Source: an uncultured Muribaculaceae bacterium
Lineage (GTDB): Bacteria; Bacteroidota; Bacteroidia; Bacteroidales; Muribaculaceae
Direction of reading: 5' to 3'
DNA: 64,000 bases
Assembly (NCBI GenBank): GCA_910579035.1
Contig: CAJTSR010000007.1
Span: forward strand, 10,807 to 74,806
The notes under the pieces are model-generated. The model was not told the origin of the DNA. It searched no databases and worked only from the letters and a program-made list of their open reading frames with translations. Below are positions 42,025 through 50,024 of the stretch, piece after piece. Within the stretch, counting starts at the first letter, position 1. Each line of letters starts with the position of its first letter. The position numbers were made by a program, and so were the translations under genes.

Positions 42025-42288
42025 ATGCACACACTCCTGCTCATACCCCTCTTTATTGGTAATCTCCGTGGCTGGGAATGGCTTATAATATTCCTTGCCA
42101 TACTTCTTCTTTTCGGCGGCCGCAAGATTCCTGAGCTGATGCGAGGCCTCGGAAAGGGCATACATTCGTTCCGCAAGGGTATGCAGGAAGCCAAGGAGGA
42201 GCTTAACAAGCCTCTCGACAGCGACGAGCAGCCCAAGGCTCCGGGTGCGGCTGCAAGTGACGAGCCACGCGGCAAAGACCGCGATTAA
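42025..42288 (+). CDS. tatA: Sec-independent translocase protein TatA
   Basis: An 87-residue protein with one short membrane segment (WEWLIIFLAILLLFGG), the FGGRKIPELMRGLGKG hinge typical of TatA/E, an amphipathic helix and a charged, unstructured tail. It forms the pore ring for folded twin-arginine substrates with TatC, encoded directly downstream. No TatB is seen next to it, so this protein may serve both roles, as in minimal TatAC systems. Start at 42025 (MHTLLL) is preferred to 41992, which overlaps the promoter. Confidence 0.92.
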   Translation: MHTLLLIPLFIGNLRGWEWLIIFLAILLLFGGRKIPELMRGLGKGIHSFRKGMQEAKEELNKPLDSDEQPKAPGAAASDEPRGKDRD

Positions 42289-42306
42289 CCCACCCCCTGT
42301 CCGGCC

Positions 42307-43086
42307 GTGGCAGACAAGGAATCGACTTTCTGGGACCATCTCGACGCCCTGCGCCGGGTGCTTGTGCGCGTGGTGGCTGTGGTGGCCGTTCTCGGCGTGG
42401 GCGCATTTGTGGCTATGCCGTGGATTTTCGACAATGTGATAATGGCGCCGTGCAGCCCGTCGTTCCCCGTCTATGAGTTGTTCGACCGTATTGCGGGGCA
42501 GACTACTGCCGACGGCTTCGAGGTCGATGTGGTAAGCCTCGAGCTTGCCTCGCAGCTGTTTGTGCATCTCTCGGCTTCGTGCTGGGTGGCTCTGATTGTC
42601 GGATTTCCAGTGGTCATATACCTGCTGTGGGGCTTTGTGGCTCCCGGGCTTTATGAACACGAGCGCCGTGGCATCACCCGTGCGTTCTTTTTCGGCAATG
42701 TCATGTTCTATCTCGGTGTTGCCGCAGGCTATTTCCTTATATTTCCGCTCACGGTGAGGTTCCTTGCCGATTACAGGCTTAGCGAAGCCATACGGCCTAT
42801 CGTGTCGCTGGATTCCTATATGGATAATTTCTTTACGCTCCTGCTTATGATGGGAGCCGTGTTCGAGCTGCCGTTGCTCGCGTGGCTCTTGGGCAAGATG
42901 GGAGTGCTGCGGCGCGATTTCTTCGGCCGCTACCGGCGTCACGCCATCGTGGCGCTTCTGGTGGTTGCCGCCCTGATAACTCCTACCGGCGATCCGTTTA
43001 CCTTATTTATAGTATTCATACCTATCTACACCTTGTGGGAGGCCTCCGCGCGCCTTGTGCCGGCCTCGGACAAGAGATTACCATGA
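42307..43086 (+). CDS. tatC: Sec-independent translocase protein TatC
   Basis: A 259-residue inner-membrane protein with six membrane segments that recognises twin-arginine signal peptides. The N-terminal STFWDHLDALRRVLVRV segment and FYLGVAAGYFLIFPLTVRFLADY are typical of TatC. The start codon is GTG (42307), 18 bp after the tatA stop. The stop overlaps the symporter start by ATGA. Confidence 0.95.
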   Translation: MADKESTFWDHLDALRRVLVRVVAVVAVLGVGAFVAMPWIFDNVIMAPCSPSFPVYELFDRIAGQTTADGFEVDVVSLELASQLFVHLSASCWVALIVGFPVVIYLLWGFVAPGLYEHERRGITRAFFFGNVMFYLGVAAGYFLIFPLTVRFLADYRLSEAIRPIVSLDSYMDNFFTLLLMMGAVFELPLLAWLLGKMGVLRRDFFGRYRRHAIVALLVVAALITPTGDPFTLFIVFIPIYTLWEASARLVPASDKRLP

Positions 43087-44273
43087 AACATCCTCTTCCC
43101 CGTATCGGGCTTCTCGCCCGCGTGGCAATAGCGATAGTTCTCGGCATAGCTGCCGGAATGGTGCTGCCTGTATGGGCGGCGCGCTGCTTTGCCACTTTCA
43201 ATTCCTTGTTCAGCTCTTTTCTGGGCTTTGTGATTCCGCTGCTTATCGTGGGGTTTGTGGCACCTGCCATTGCCGACATAGGGCGTAGAGCCGGCGCCAT
43301 GCTGCTTGCCACCGTGGCCATATCATATCTGATGACGTTCGGCTCCGGCGCGCTTGCATATGTGACTGCCAATTTCGCATTTCCGTCGCTTATAGAGCCT
43401 GACGCCTATATTGCCGCTACAGGTGGCTCGGTGGCCGGTCCTGATGCTTTTTTCAATATCGAGATAGAGCCGTTGATGACCGTCACGGCATCGCTGGTGC
43501 TTGCCTTCGTGCTTGGCTTCGGCTGTGCCGTACTGCCCTTGGCTCGCACTCTCAAGAGCCTGCTCGAAGATTTCCGCACTGTCATAAATCTCGTGATAGG
43601 CAGGGCGATAGTTCCTCTGCTGCCGCTTTATATCTTCGGTATATTCATGGGTATGACGATGGCCGGTACTGTCGGCTCGATACTGTCGACATTTATCAAG
43701 ATAATAGTCGTTATTTTTGCTCTCCACATAGGTGTGCTTGTGCTGCAGTATTGTGTGGCATCGGCGTTTTCGCGCCGCAATCCGTTCAAGGCCTTGGCCA
43801 CTATGATGCCGGCTTATTTCACGGCTCTTGGCACGCAGTCGTCGGCTGCGACCATACCTGTGACGCTCGAGCGCACTGTCGCCATGGGCGTCAATCGCGA
43901 TATCGCGGGTTTCACCGTGCCGTTGTGCGCAACTATCCATATGTCGGGTTCGACGCTTAAGATAGTGTCCTGCGCCATGGCGCTTATGGTTCTCCACGGC
44001 ATTCCTTACGACTTCGGTATGTTTGCCGGGTTCATAGCCATGCTCGGCATCACCATAATAGCGGCTCCCGGTGTTCCCGGAGGTGCTATTATGGCTTCGC
44101 TCGGCCTGCTGAGCGGTATGCTCGGTTTTTCCGATGCGGACAATGCCATGATGATAGCCCTCTACATAGCTATGGACAGTTTCGGCACCGCCTGCAACAT
44201 TACCGGCGACGGAGCCATTGCCCAGATAGTGGAGAGAGTCTTCCGCCGGCCTACGACTTTTGGAACTCTGTAG
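43083..44273 (+). CDS. Dicarboxylate/amino acid:cation symporter
   Basis: A 396-residue member of the DAACS (SDF, GltP-like) family, sodium- or proton-coupled transporters for glutamate, aspartate or C4 acids. Visible hallmarks: the serine-rich loop ALGTQSSAATIPVTLE, the NMDGT-type region as ATIHMSGSTLKIV, and the second hairpin APGVPGGAIMAS, all in the C-terminal half. The M-D-G residues differ from typical glutamate carriers (HMSGST), which suggests another substrate such as serine or threonine. Coupled to tatC; convergent end overlaps the AraC-type gene by 23 bp. Confidence 0.9.
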   Translation: MKHPLPRIGLLARVAIAIVLGIAAGMVLPVWAARCFATFNSLFSSFLGFVIPLLIVGFVAPAIADIGRRAGAMLLATVAISYLMTFGSGALAYVTANFAFPSLIEPDAYIAATGGSVAGPDAFFNIEIEPLMTVTASLVLAFVLGFGCAVLPLARTLKSLLEDFRTVINLVIGRAIVPLLPLYIFGIFMGMTMAGTVGSILSTFIKIIVVIFALHIGVLVLQYCVASAFSRRNPFKALATMMPAYFTALGTQSSAATIPVTLERTVAMGVNRDIAGFTVPLCATIHMSGSTLKIVSCAMALMVLHGIPYDFGMFAGFIAMLGITIIAAPGVPGGAIMASLGLLSGMLGFSDADNAMMIALYIAMDSFGTACNITGDGAIAQIVERVFRRPTTFGTL

Positions 44274-45153
44274 GCGACATTCCGGTGAGATGCTTGAAGT
44301 ACTTGCCGAATGACGACTGGTTCGAGAAGTTGAGCGCGTAGGCCACCTGCTGAATGTTTTTGCCAGAGAAGCGGAGCAGGTTCTTGGCTTCCGTAATCAC
44401 GAAGTGGTCGATCCACCGGGCGGCCGAGCGTCCTGTGGCCTCCTTGACAAGCAGCGACAGGTACTTGGGCGATATGAACAGCTGGGAGGCGTAGAAGTTT
44501 ACGGAGCGCTCGCGGGTGAAGTGCATATGCACAAGCCTCATAAAATCCTGCACATAGCTGCTGCGCCTCGGCGCCGAGCTTTCGGCCACGCTTACCTCGG
44601 CACGTTTGTAGACAAGCACCATTATGTGGTAGAACAATGCCGCCGCCAGATTGCTCAAAATATGGCGGTTGAGCTGCAGGTTGAATTTGTCGCTCATCAC
44701 AGAGTGCATCAGCCCGAAATAACGAAGCAGCACAGGCAGTTCGCGTTCCTTTACCTCCAGCACGGGAGTCGGGCGTTCCTGCAGGGGAGTTATGGATATC
44801 GACGAGAACGATATGTTGATGTTCTGCACGAAGCTCGACGACATCGCCACGATATATGTTTCGGCCTCGCGCCAGTTGTCGGAGTGCAGGTTTATCAGAG
44901 AGCCGTGAGGCGCCACAAGCATCGATGGTTTGTCGATAACGAACTCGTCGGAATTGAATTTGACGTTAATAGTCCCTTTCACGAAGAGAAAACAAATCAG
45001 ACCGTCGACCCGGCGGTGCATCATCTCGAGGCTTTCGAGCTGCTTGCTCAGCTCCGAATCGAGATGCACGTACACGCACGAATCCTCTATGCGGCTGTAG
45101 TCGGCCGATATCCTTTCAAGGCGCTCAAAGCCTTGGCGAATTACTTCCTCCAT
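44251..45153 (-). CDS. AraC-family transcriptional regulator
   Basis: A 300-residue regulator with a sensor domain (residues 1-180, a cupin-like fold) and a C-terminal AraC domain of two helix-turn-helices (from SSYVQDFMRLVHMHF): VNFYASQLFISPKYLSLLVKEATG and IQQVAYALNFSNQSSFGKYFKHLTGMSPTEFQKS, the second carrying the family signature. I start at 45153 (MEEVIRQ); upstream codons overlap the promoter and a Trp/Cys-rich artefact. The ligand is unknown. Confidence 0.9.
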   Translation of the reverse strand: MEEVIRQGFERLERISADYSRIEDSCVYVHLDSELSKQLESLEMMHRRVDGLICFLFVKGTINVKFNSDEFVIDKPSMLVAPHGSLINLHSDNWREAETYIVAMSSSFVQNINISFSSISITPLQERPTPVLEVKERELPVLLRYFGLMHSVMSDKFNLQLNRHILSNLAAALFYHIMVLVYKRAEVSVAESSAPRRSSYVQDFMRLVHMHFTRERSVNFYASQLFISPKYLSLLVKEATGRSAARWIDHFVITEAKNLLRFSGKNIQQVAYALNFSNQSSFGKYFKHLTGMSPTEFQKS

Positions 45154-45188
45154 ATGGTGGTATGTGTGTTGACTTTCAGATTGTGCGC

Positions 45189-45196
45189 CAAAATTA
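45189..45196 (-). promoter_or_regulatory. -7 promoter box of the AraC-type regulator
   Basis: TAATTTTG on the minus strand, 35 bp before the ATG at 45153, outside the restriction-modification island. Confidence 0.55.
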
Positions 45197-45305
45197 CAAA
45201 AAGATTCGCAAACCCACTGCCAAAATTCCCAATTGCACCAATATCCTATCCGTTTGCACCAATCGCCCGCATCCTCCCCGCCGATCAATCCGAAAATCCC
45301 TCCCC

Positions 45306-45320
45306 GTGGCGAAATGCGCG
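45306..45320 (+). repeat. Left 15-bp direct repeat of the restriction-modification island
   Basis: GTGGCGAAATGCGCG, every base shared with 47707-47721. It marks where the GC-rich flank gives way to AT-rich sequence. Confidence 0.7.
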
Positions 45321-45340
45321 TGGTGTAAAAATAAATTTAG

Positions 45341-45372
45341 TTGCTTTTGCGCCCTACTTATTCGTATCTTTG
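45341..45372 (+). promoter_or_regulatory. First of two near-identical promoters of the restriction-modification genes
   Basis: Ends in TATCTTTG (45365-45372) with TTG at 45341-45343 in -33 position (21-bp spacing). It matches the second promoter at 29 of 32 bases. 77 bp separate the two starts. Confidence 0.65.
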
Positions 45373-45417
45373 GCTAATCGCCTTAGACTCACGCTCGGCA
45401 AAATCAAATAAGAATAT

Positions 45418-45449
45418 TTGTTTTTGCGCTCGACTTATTCGTATCTTTG
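45418..45449 (+). promoter_or_regulatory. Second of two near-identical promoters of the restriction-modification genes
   Basis: Ends in TATCTTTG (45442-45449) with TTG at 45418-45420. The 45450-45582 leader that follows is AT-rich with no other clear element; it would be the natural place for an operator bound by the methylase. Confidence 0.65.
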
Positions 45450-45582
45450 CAATCCATACCAATCAGATATGACAATATAATTATTAGGAAATTGAAAGTT
45501 CATTATATCCGGCATATAAATACAGTTGCCTATAGTGGTAAAATATTTGTTTTGGTTTGGGATACAAATAATTTAAGATATT

Positions 45583-46329
45583 ATGAGGCGTCAATATAAT
45601 CTTGGATTCATCTCAGACGATGACATTTATGAGCATGTAAAGCGAACGGTTGAGTCTTATCGTCGTGATATTACGTTGCTACAGTTTAACGAAAACATTG
45701 TAGATCCAATCAAACTGACATTTGATTCCAAAGTATATGGCAAATCCATCAGGGAAGCAATTGAAGATGAATGTTTTCGCCAAATAGATAAATCGAATAC
45801 CAATAAGATTGGGTATTTCCATCAGTATCTGTTTCACTATGCCGGGAATGGATGGGTTGTGCCCAAAGAGGGCTTTGATGTGGAAAATCCGGATTTGCAT
45901 ATATTTGTAGAGCTTAAAAATAAACATAATACGATGAATTCTGCATCTTCACAAAAAACGTATATGAAGATGCAGGCTAAATTGCTTGATGATGATGAGG
46001 CGACGTGTTATCTTGTAGAGGTTATATCCAAGAAATCAAAAGATGAGATTTGGAAAATGACTCTCGACAAGCAACCCCGTTCTCATAAGAAAATTCGGCG
46101 TATGTCGATGGATAAGTTCTATGAACTGGTCTTCGGTGACAGTATGGCGTTCTACAAACTTTGTATGGCGCTTCCTATTATTATTGAGGATGTAGTGAAT
46201 GAGAATAAAAATCTTGCTCTGTCCAATTACGTGTATGAAGAACTTGCAAAGGAACACGCAGATCTTCTTACAGCTCTGTATCTTCTTGCGTTTTCGACTT
46301 ACGAAGGTTTTGAAAGCCTGAATAAATAA
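45583..46329 (+). CDS. Eco47II-family type II restriction endonuclease
   Basis: A 248-residue endonuclease resembling Eco47II and SinI-type enzymes (PF09553), whose known members cut GGWCC; the site here is an inference. NLGFISDDDIYEHVKRTVESYR opens the protein, DPIKLTFDSKVYGKSIREAIEDE and IDKSNTNKIGYFHQYLF are family signatures, and the PD-(D/E)xK-type centre is probably FVELKNKHNTMNSASSQKTYM, near residues 107-128. VEVISKKSKDEIW follows. Its codon use is AT-rich. The methylase starts 14 bp after it. Confidence 0.88.
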   Translation: MRRQYNLGFISDDDIYEHVKRTVESYRRDITLLQFNENIVDPIKLTFDSKVYGKSIREAIEDECFRQIDKSNTNKIGYFHQYLFHYAGNGWVVPKEGFDVENPDLHIFVELKNKHNTMNSASSQKTYMKMQAKLLDDDEATCYLVEVISKKSKDEIWKMTLDKQPRSHKKIRRMSMDKFYELVFGDSMAFYKLCMALPIIIEDVVNENKNLALSNYVYEELAKEHADLLTALYLLAFSTYEGFESLNK

Positions 46330-46343
46330 CCTGAATAAATAAT

Positions 46344-47693
46344 ATGTCGCATAGAGTAATTTCGTTAAATAATTTTTCAGATTTATTGGGCGTTTCCAGA
46401 GCAACTGTGGAAGCGTGGGTGCGCAAAGGCAAGCATATAGTGCACATTGATGATTCCGGTCGTAGATTCTTTTATCTTGAGGAATTAGTCGGTGTCCCTG
46501 AGATTGATGCAATGCTTAACACCAATTGGGAGCAGGAGACGATAGTTTCTCCGTCTGCGGTTTATAACTCTGTTGAATTATTTGCAGGGGCCGGAGGCTT
46601 GGCTTTGGGTATGGAAAAAGCTGGGTTCAACCACGTGTTATTGAACGAATTTGATAAATTTGCGTGTCAGACACTCCGTGCTAATCGCCCAAATTGGAAT
46701 GTGGTTGAAGGAGATATACATAATATTGATTTTAGTCCTTATGAAGGCAAGGTGCATTTTCTTTCAGGGGGCTTTCCATGTCAGGCATTCTCTTATGCGG
46801 GCAAGCGACTTGGCTTTGAGGAAACTCGTGGTACATTATTCTTTGAGATGGCGCGAGCTATAAAAGAAATTCAACCATTGGTTTTTATGGCTGAGAATGT
46901 CCGAGGTCTGTTGGAACATGACAATGGGAGGACTTTGGCTACGATTAGAAATGTGATTGCTGAATTGGGATATACTTTGGTTGAGCCGCGAGTTCTTAGG
47001 GCGATTCAATATAATGTTCCTCAAAAAAGAGAACGTTTGATTCTGATTGCTATTCGCAATGATATTTCAAGCCATGTGTCTTTTGAGTGGCCAGATGTGT
47101 GTTGTGATGTGCGGACATTGAGAGATGCCTTTTTTAAAGGTGCGCTATATGACAAAGATGTGCCGTCCTCGGACGGTCAACAATATCCGCAGTCCAAGAA
47201 ACGCGTCATGGAGCTTGTGCCTGAAGGCGGTGACTGGCGAGATCTTCCTGAAGATGTAGCAAAAGATTATATGAAAGGAAGTTATAATCTTGGGGGCGGG
47301 AAGACAGGAATGGCAAGGCGCCTTTCTATGGATGAGCCAAGTTTGACGTTAACTTGTGCTCCGGCGCAAAAGCAGACAGAAAGGTGTCATCCTGTTGAAA
47401 CACGGCCTCTCTCTGTGCGTGAATATGCGAGGATTCAGACTTTCCCTGATGAATGGACTTTCTGCGGCAATCTATCAGCACAATATAAACAGATTGGGAA
47501 TGCTGTTCCTGTGAATTTATCTTGGGCAATAGGCCGTTCTTTGATTCGCCTTTTCAATCAAATTGAATCGATGGGCTTGATTCGTCCTGCAGAATATTTG
47601 CCATCCCGTCCTAAAACAGTGTTGCATGGGATTTTTGAAGGTATGGTATGCGAAGGAACTATCAAATACGAAAATCAATCTGATGTTAATTAG
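46344..47693 (+). CDS. DNA (cytosine-5) methyltransferase with N-terminal helix-turn-helix
   Basis: A 449-residue C5 methylase that should protect the sites cut by the neighbouring endonuclease. Motif I is SVELFAGAGGLALGMEKAG (from about residue 74), motif IV GGFPCQAFS with catalytic Cys146, motif VI AENVRGLLEHD, motif VIII NVPQKRERLILIAI, motif IX region RPLSVREYARIQTFPD, motif X QIGNAVPVNLSWAIG. Residues 1-65 form an extra domain with a helix-turn-helix pattern (NNFSDLLGVSRATVEAWVRKGKHI) followed by FFYLEELVGVPEID, like excisionase/MerR-type DNA-binding folds. Such N-terminal domains in M.SsoII and relatives repress the methylase promoter, which suggests self-control here. Confidence 0.93.
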   Translation: MSHRVISLNNFSDLLGVSRATVEAWVRKGKHIVHIDDSGRRFFYLEELVGVPEIDAMLNTNWEQETIVSPSAVYNSVELFAGAGGLALGMEKAGFNHVLLNEFDKFACQTLRANRPNWNVVEGDIHNIDFSPYEGKVHFLSGGFPCQAFSYAGKRLGFEETRGTLFFEMARAIKEIQPLVFMAENVRGLLEHDNGRTLATIRNVIAELGYTLVEPRVLRAIQYNVPQKRERLILIAIRNDISSHVSFEWPDVCCDVRTLRDAFFKGALYDKDVPSSDGQQYPQSKKRVMELVPEGGDWRDLPEDVAKDYMKGSYNLGGGKTGMARRLSMDEPSLTLTCAPAQKQTERCHPVETRPLSVREYARIQTFPDEWTFCGNLSAQYKQIGNAVPVNLSWAIGRSLIRLFNQIESMGLIRPAEYLPSRPKTVLHGIFEGMVCEGTIKYENQSDVN

Positions 47694-47706
47694 CGCGTTG
47701 CTTTAA

Positions 47707-47721
47707 GTGGCGAAATGCGCG
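47707..47721 (+). repeat. Right 15-bp direct repeat of the restriction-modification island
   Basis: GTGGCGAAATGCGCG, exact copy of 45306-45320, immediately before the GC-rich flank that carries the yqeY promoter. Confidence 0.7.
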
Positions 47722-47752
47722 GGAAAATGGCGGTGGTGGGCGGGAAATTTTG

Positions 47753-47760
47753 TATCTTTG
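47753..47760 (+). promoter_or_regulatory. -7 promoter box of the YqeY gene
   Basis: TATCTTTG, 28 bp upstream of the ATG at 47789. Confidence 0.6.
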
Positions 47761-47788
47761 CCGTTTGAAAACCAACCGGTAGAAAGAA

Positions 47789-48238
47789 ATGGATCTTTAT
47801 ACACAAATCGAGGCCGACATCAAGGCCGCGATGCTTGCCAAAGACAAGGTGCGCCTGCAGGCTCTGCGGGGCATAAAGAAAGAATTTATAGAAGGTAAAA
47901 CCGCTCCCGGCGCCAATGGCGAGCTGTCGGACGAGGCTGCTATGAAAATCCTCGTCAAGATGGCCAAGCAGCGCCGTGAGAGTGCCCGCATATATCAGGA
48001 ACAGAACCGTCCGGAGCTTGCCGAGACAGAGCTTGCCGAGGTTGCCGTGATTGAGGCATATCTGCCCAAGGCTTTGTCGGAAGAAGAGCTTGAGGCAGAG
48101 CTGAAGGCCATCATAGCACAAGTTGGCGCTTCGTCGGCTGCCGAGATGGGCAAGGTGATGGGCGTGGCCACCAAGGCTCTTGCCGGACGTGCCGACGGCC
48201 GCGCTATCTCGGCCAAGGTGCGCCAGCTGCTTAGCTAA
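47789..48238 (+). CDS. GatB/YqeY domain protein
   Basis: A 149-residue helical protein of the YqeY family, related to the tRNA-binding tail of the amidotransferase subunit GatB. DLYTQIEADIKAAMLAKDKVRLQALRGIKKEF, KQRRESARIYQEQNRPELAETELAEVAVIEAYLPKALSEEEL and GKVMGVATKALAGRADGRAISAKVRQLL are typical. A direct activity is not established; the family may contribute to tRNA-dependent amidation. Next to serS, with an octamer repeat between them. Confidence 0.92.
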   Translation: MDLYTQIEADIKAAMLAKDKVRLQALRGIKKEFIEGKTAPGANGELSDEAAMKILVKMAKQRRESARIYQEQNRPELAETELAEVAVIEAYLPKALSEEELEAELKAIIAQVGASSAAEMGKVMGVATKALAGRADGRAISAKVRQLLS

Positions 48239-48240
48239 GC

Positions 48241-48312
48241 GGTCGGGTGGTTAAGTGAACAAGTGGTTATGTGGTCAGGTGGTCAGGTGGCTGAGTGACT
48301 ATGTGGCTATGT
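48241..48312 (+). repeat. Degenerate octanucleotide tandem array
   Basis: Nine consecutive 8-bp units with consensus GGTTAWGT/GGTCAGGT run from the yqeY stop to just before the serS start. Units 5 and 6 are perfect copies (GGTCAGGT); the others differ by one to three bases. The period is exact throughout. Confidence 0.8.
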
Positions 48313-48340
48313 GAAAAGATTATTTAATACTACAAAAGGA

Positions 48341-49612
48341 ATGCTTACCTTACAACAGATAAAGGCCGACCCGCGATTTATCGTAGAGCGTCTGGCCGTG
48401 AAAGGTTTCGACGGCGAGAAGCCCGTCAACCGCGTGCTCGCTCTCGACGATATACGTCGTGGCCTGCAGCTTAAAAACGATAATGCCGCCGCCGAGCTCA
48501 AGCGTATGGCCGACAGCATAGGCCGCGCCATGAAGGAAGGCCGCCGCGAGGACGCAGAGGCAGCCAAGGCTTCCGTGGCCGTGCTCAAAGAAGAGCAAAA
48601 GGCTATAGCCGAAGAACTTGCCCGCACCGAAGAGGCTATTACTGCCGAACTTCTCAATATACCCAATATTCCCTGCGGGGGCGTGCCCGAAGGAAAGACT
48701 GCCGCCGACAATGTGGTGGAAGCCACCGGAGGCCATATGCCCGACCTCGGCCCCGACGCGCTTCCGCACTGGGATCTGGCCAAAAAGTACCGTCTGATCG
48801 ACTTCGACCTCGGTGTGAAGATAACAGGCGCGGGTTTCCCCGTATACCTTGGCAAGGGTGCGAAGTTGCAGCGTGCCCTCATTCAGTTCTTCCTCGATCA
48901 GGCTTCGGAGGCCGGTTATCTCGAAGTGCAGCCTCCCTACGTGGTAAACGAGGCGTCGGGCTACGGCACGGGCCAGCTCCCCGACAAGGAAGGACAGATG
49001 TACTTCGTGACCGAGGATAAGTTCTACCTTATTCCGACTGCTGAGGTGCCTGTGACAAACATCTACCGAGATGTTATTCTGCCTGCCGACAGCCTCCCGG
49101 TAAAGAATTGCGCCTACTCGGCCTGCTTCCGTCGCGAGGCCGGCAGCTACGGCAAGGACGTGCGCGGCCTCAACCGTCTGCACCAGTTCGACAAGGTTGA
49201 GATAGTGCGTATCGAAAAGCCCGAAAATTCTTACGCCGCCCTTGAGGAGATGAAGGCTCACGTGCAGGGCCTTCTTGAAAAGCTCGGCCTGCCTTGGCAC
49301 ATACTGCGCCTGTGCGGCGGCGATATGAGCTTCACATCGGCAATTACCTTCGACTTCGAGGTATACTCCGCCGCTCAGGAGCGCTGGCTTGAGGTTTCCT
49401 CTGTATCCAACTTTGAAACCTATCAGGCAAACCGCCTCAAATGCCGCTACCGTGGCGAGGATAAAAAGACGCACCTCTGCCATACTCTGAACGGCTCGGC
49501 CCTCGCCCTGCCGCGCATCATGGCCGCCCTGCTGGAGAACAACCAGACTCCCGAGGGCATAGTGGTGCCCGAATGCCTGCGCAAGTATACAGGATTCGAT
49601 ATCATCAACTAA
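48341..49612 (+). CDS. serS: Seryl-tRNA synthetase
   Basis: A 423-residue class II synthetase. The N-terminal coiled-coil arm (ELKRMADSIGRAMKEGRREDAEAAKASVAVLKEEQKAIAEEL) binds tRNA-Ser; the catalytic core shows motif 2 FRREAGSYGKDVRGLNRLHQFDKVE and motif 3 LNGSALALPRIMAALLENNQ. I take the start at 48341 (MLTLQQ), which opens as SerRS does; 48311 would add ten residues read from the end of the octamer array. Confidence 0.97.
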   Translation: MLTLQQIKADPRFIVERLAVKGFDGEKPVNRVLALDDIRRGLQLKNDNAAAELKRMADSIGRAMKEGRREDAEAAKASVAVLKEEQKAIAEELARTEEAITAELLNIPNIPCGGVPEGKTAADNVVEATGGHMPDLGPDALPHWDLAKKYRLIDFDLGVKITGAGFPVYLGKGAKLQRALIQFFLDQASEAGYLEVQPPYVVNEASGYGTGQLPDKEGQMYFVTEDKFYLIPTAEVPVTNIYRDVILPADSLPVKNCAYSACFRREAGSYGKDVRGLNRLHQFDKVEIVRIEKPENSYAALEEMKAHVQGLLEKLGLPWHILRLCGGDMSFTSAITFDFEVYSAAQERWLEVSSVSNFETYQANRLKCRYRGEDKKTHLCHTLNGSALALPRIMAALLENNQTPEGIVVPECLRKYTGFDIIN

Positions 49613-49672
49613 GGGTCGCTCCTGCTTGTTATAGAACAATAACAGGCATTAAACGCCCTCAAAGAAAACATT

Positions 49673-50008
49673 ATGGAATCTACCCGCCAAGCAAAAATTT
49701 CGCGCCTGCTACAGAAGGAACTCAGCGAGATATTCCGCCGTCAGACAGCCAAGACCCACGGCGTGATAGTGTCGGTGAGCGCCGTGCGCGTTTCGCCCGA
49801 CCTGTCGATAGCCAAGGCATACCTTTCGGTATTCCCTTCGGAACAGGCTCCCGCCGTGATGGAGAATATAAACAAATCGCGCCAGACCGTGCGCTACGAG
49901 CTGGCCCAGGTGGTTCGCCACCAGCTCCGCAAGGTGCCCGAGCTACAGTTCTATCTCGACGATTCGCTCGATTATATCGACAATATCAACTCGCTGCTCG
50001 AGAAGTAG
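49673..50008 (+). CDS. rbfA: Ribosome-binding factor A
   Basis: A 111-residue KH-like protein needed for 16S rRNA maturation. Typical are RISRLLQKELSEIF-like opening (AKISRLLQKELSEIFRR), IVSVSAVRVSPDLSIAKAYLSVFP and VRYELAQVVRHQLRKVPELQFYLDDSLDYIDNINSLLEK. Preceded by a 60-bp gap after serS; the permease gene starts 16 bp after it. Confidence 0.96.
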   Translation: MESTRQAKISRLLQKELSEIFRRQTAKTHGVIVSVSAVRVSPDLSIAKAYLSVFPSEQAPAVMENINKSRQTVRYELAQVVRHQLRKVPELQFYLDDSLDYIDNINSLLEK

Positions 50009-50024
50009 CCGCCAGTACCGGCCA

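Larger units (their letters stand above)
45306..47721. mobile_element. AT-rich restriction-modification island bounded by 15-bp direct repeats
   Basis: An exact 15-bp repeat GTGGCGAAATGCGCG occurs at 45306-45320 and 47707-47721, enclosing two promoters, a type II restriction endonuclease and its methylase. Base use inside is plainly more AT-rich than in the genes on either side. The right copy lies 13 bp after the methylase stop. No integrase or transposase is present. The pattern suggests insertion of the module with duplication of, or recombination at, a short target. Confidence 0.6.

Noticed and set aside
44404..45411. 335-codon plus-strand frame over the AraC-type gene
   Set aside because: Antisense of a gene with a clear AraC signature; it also runs across the island boundary.
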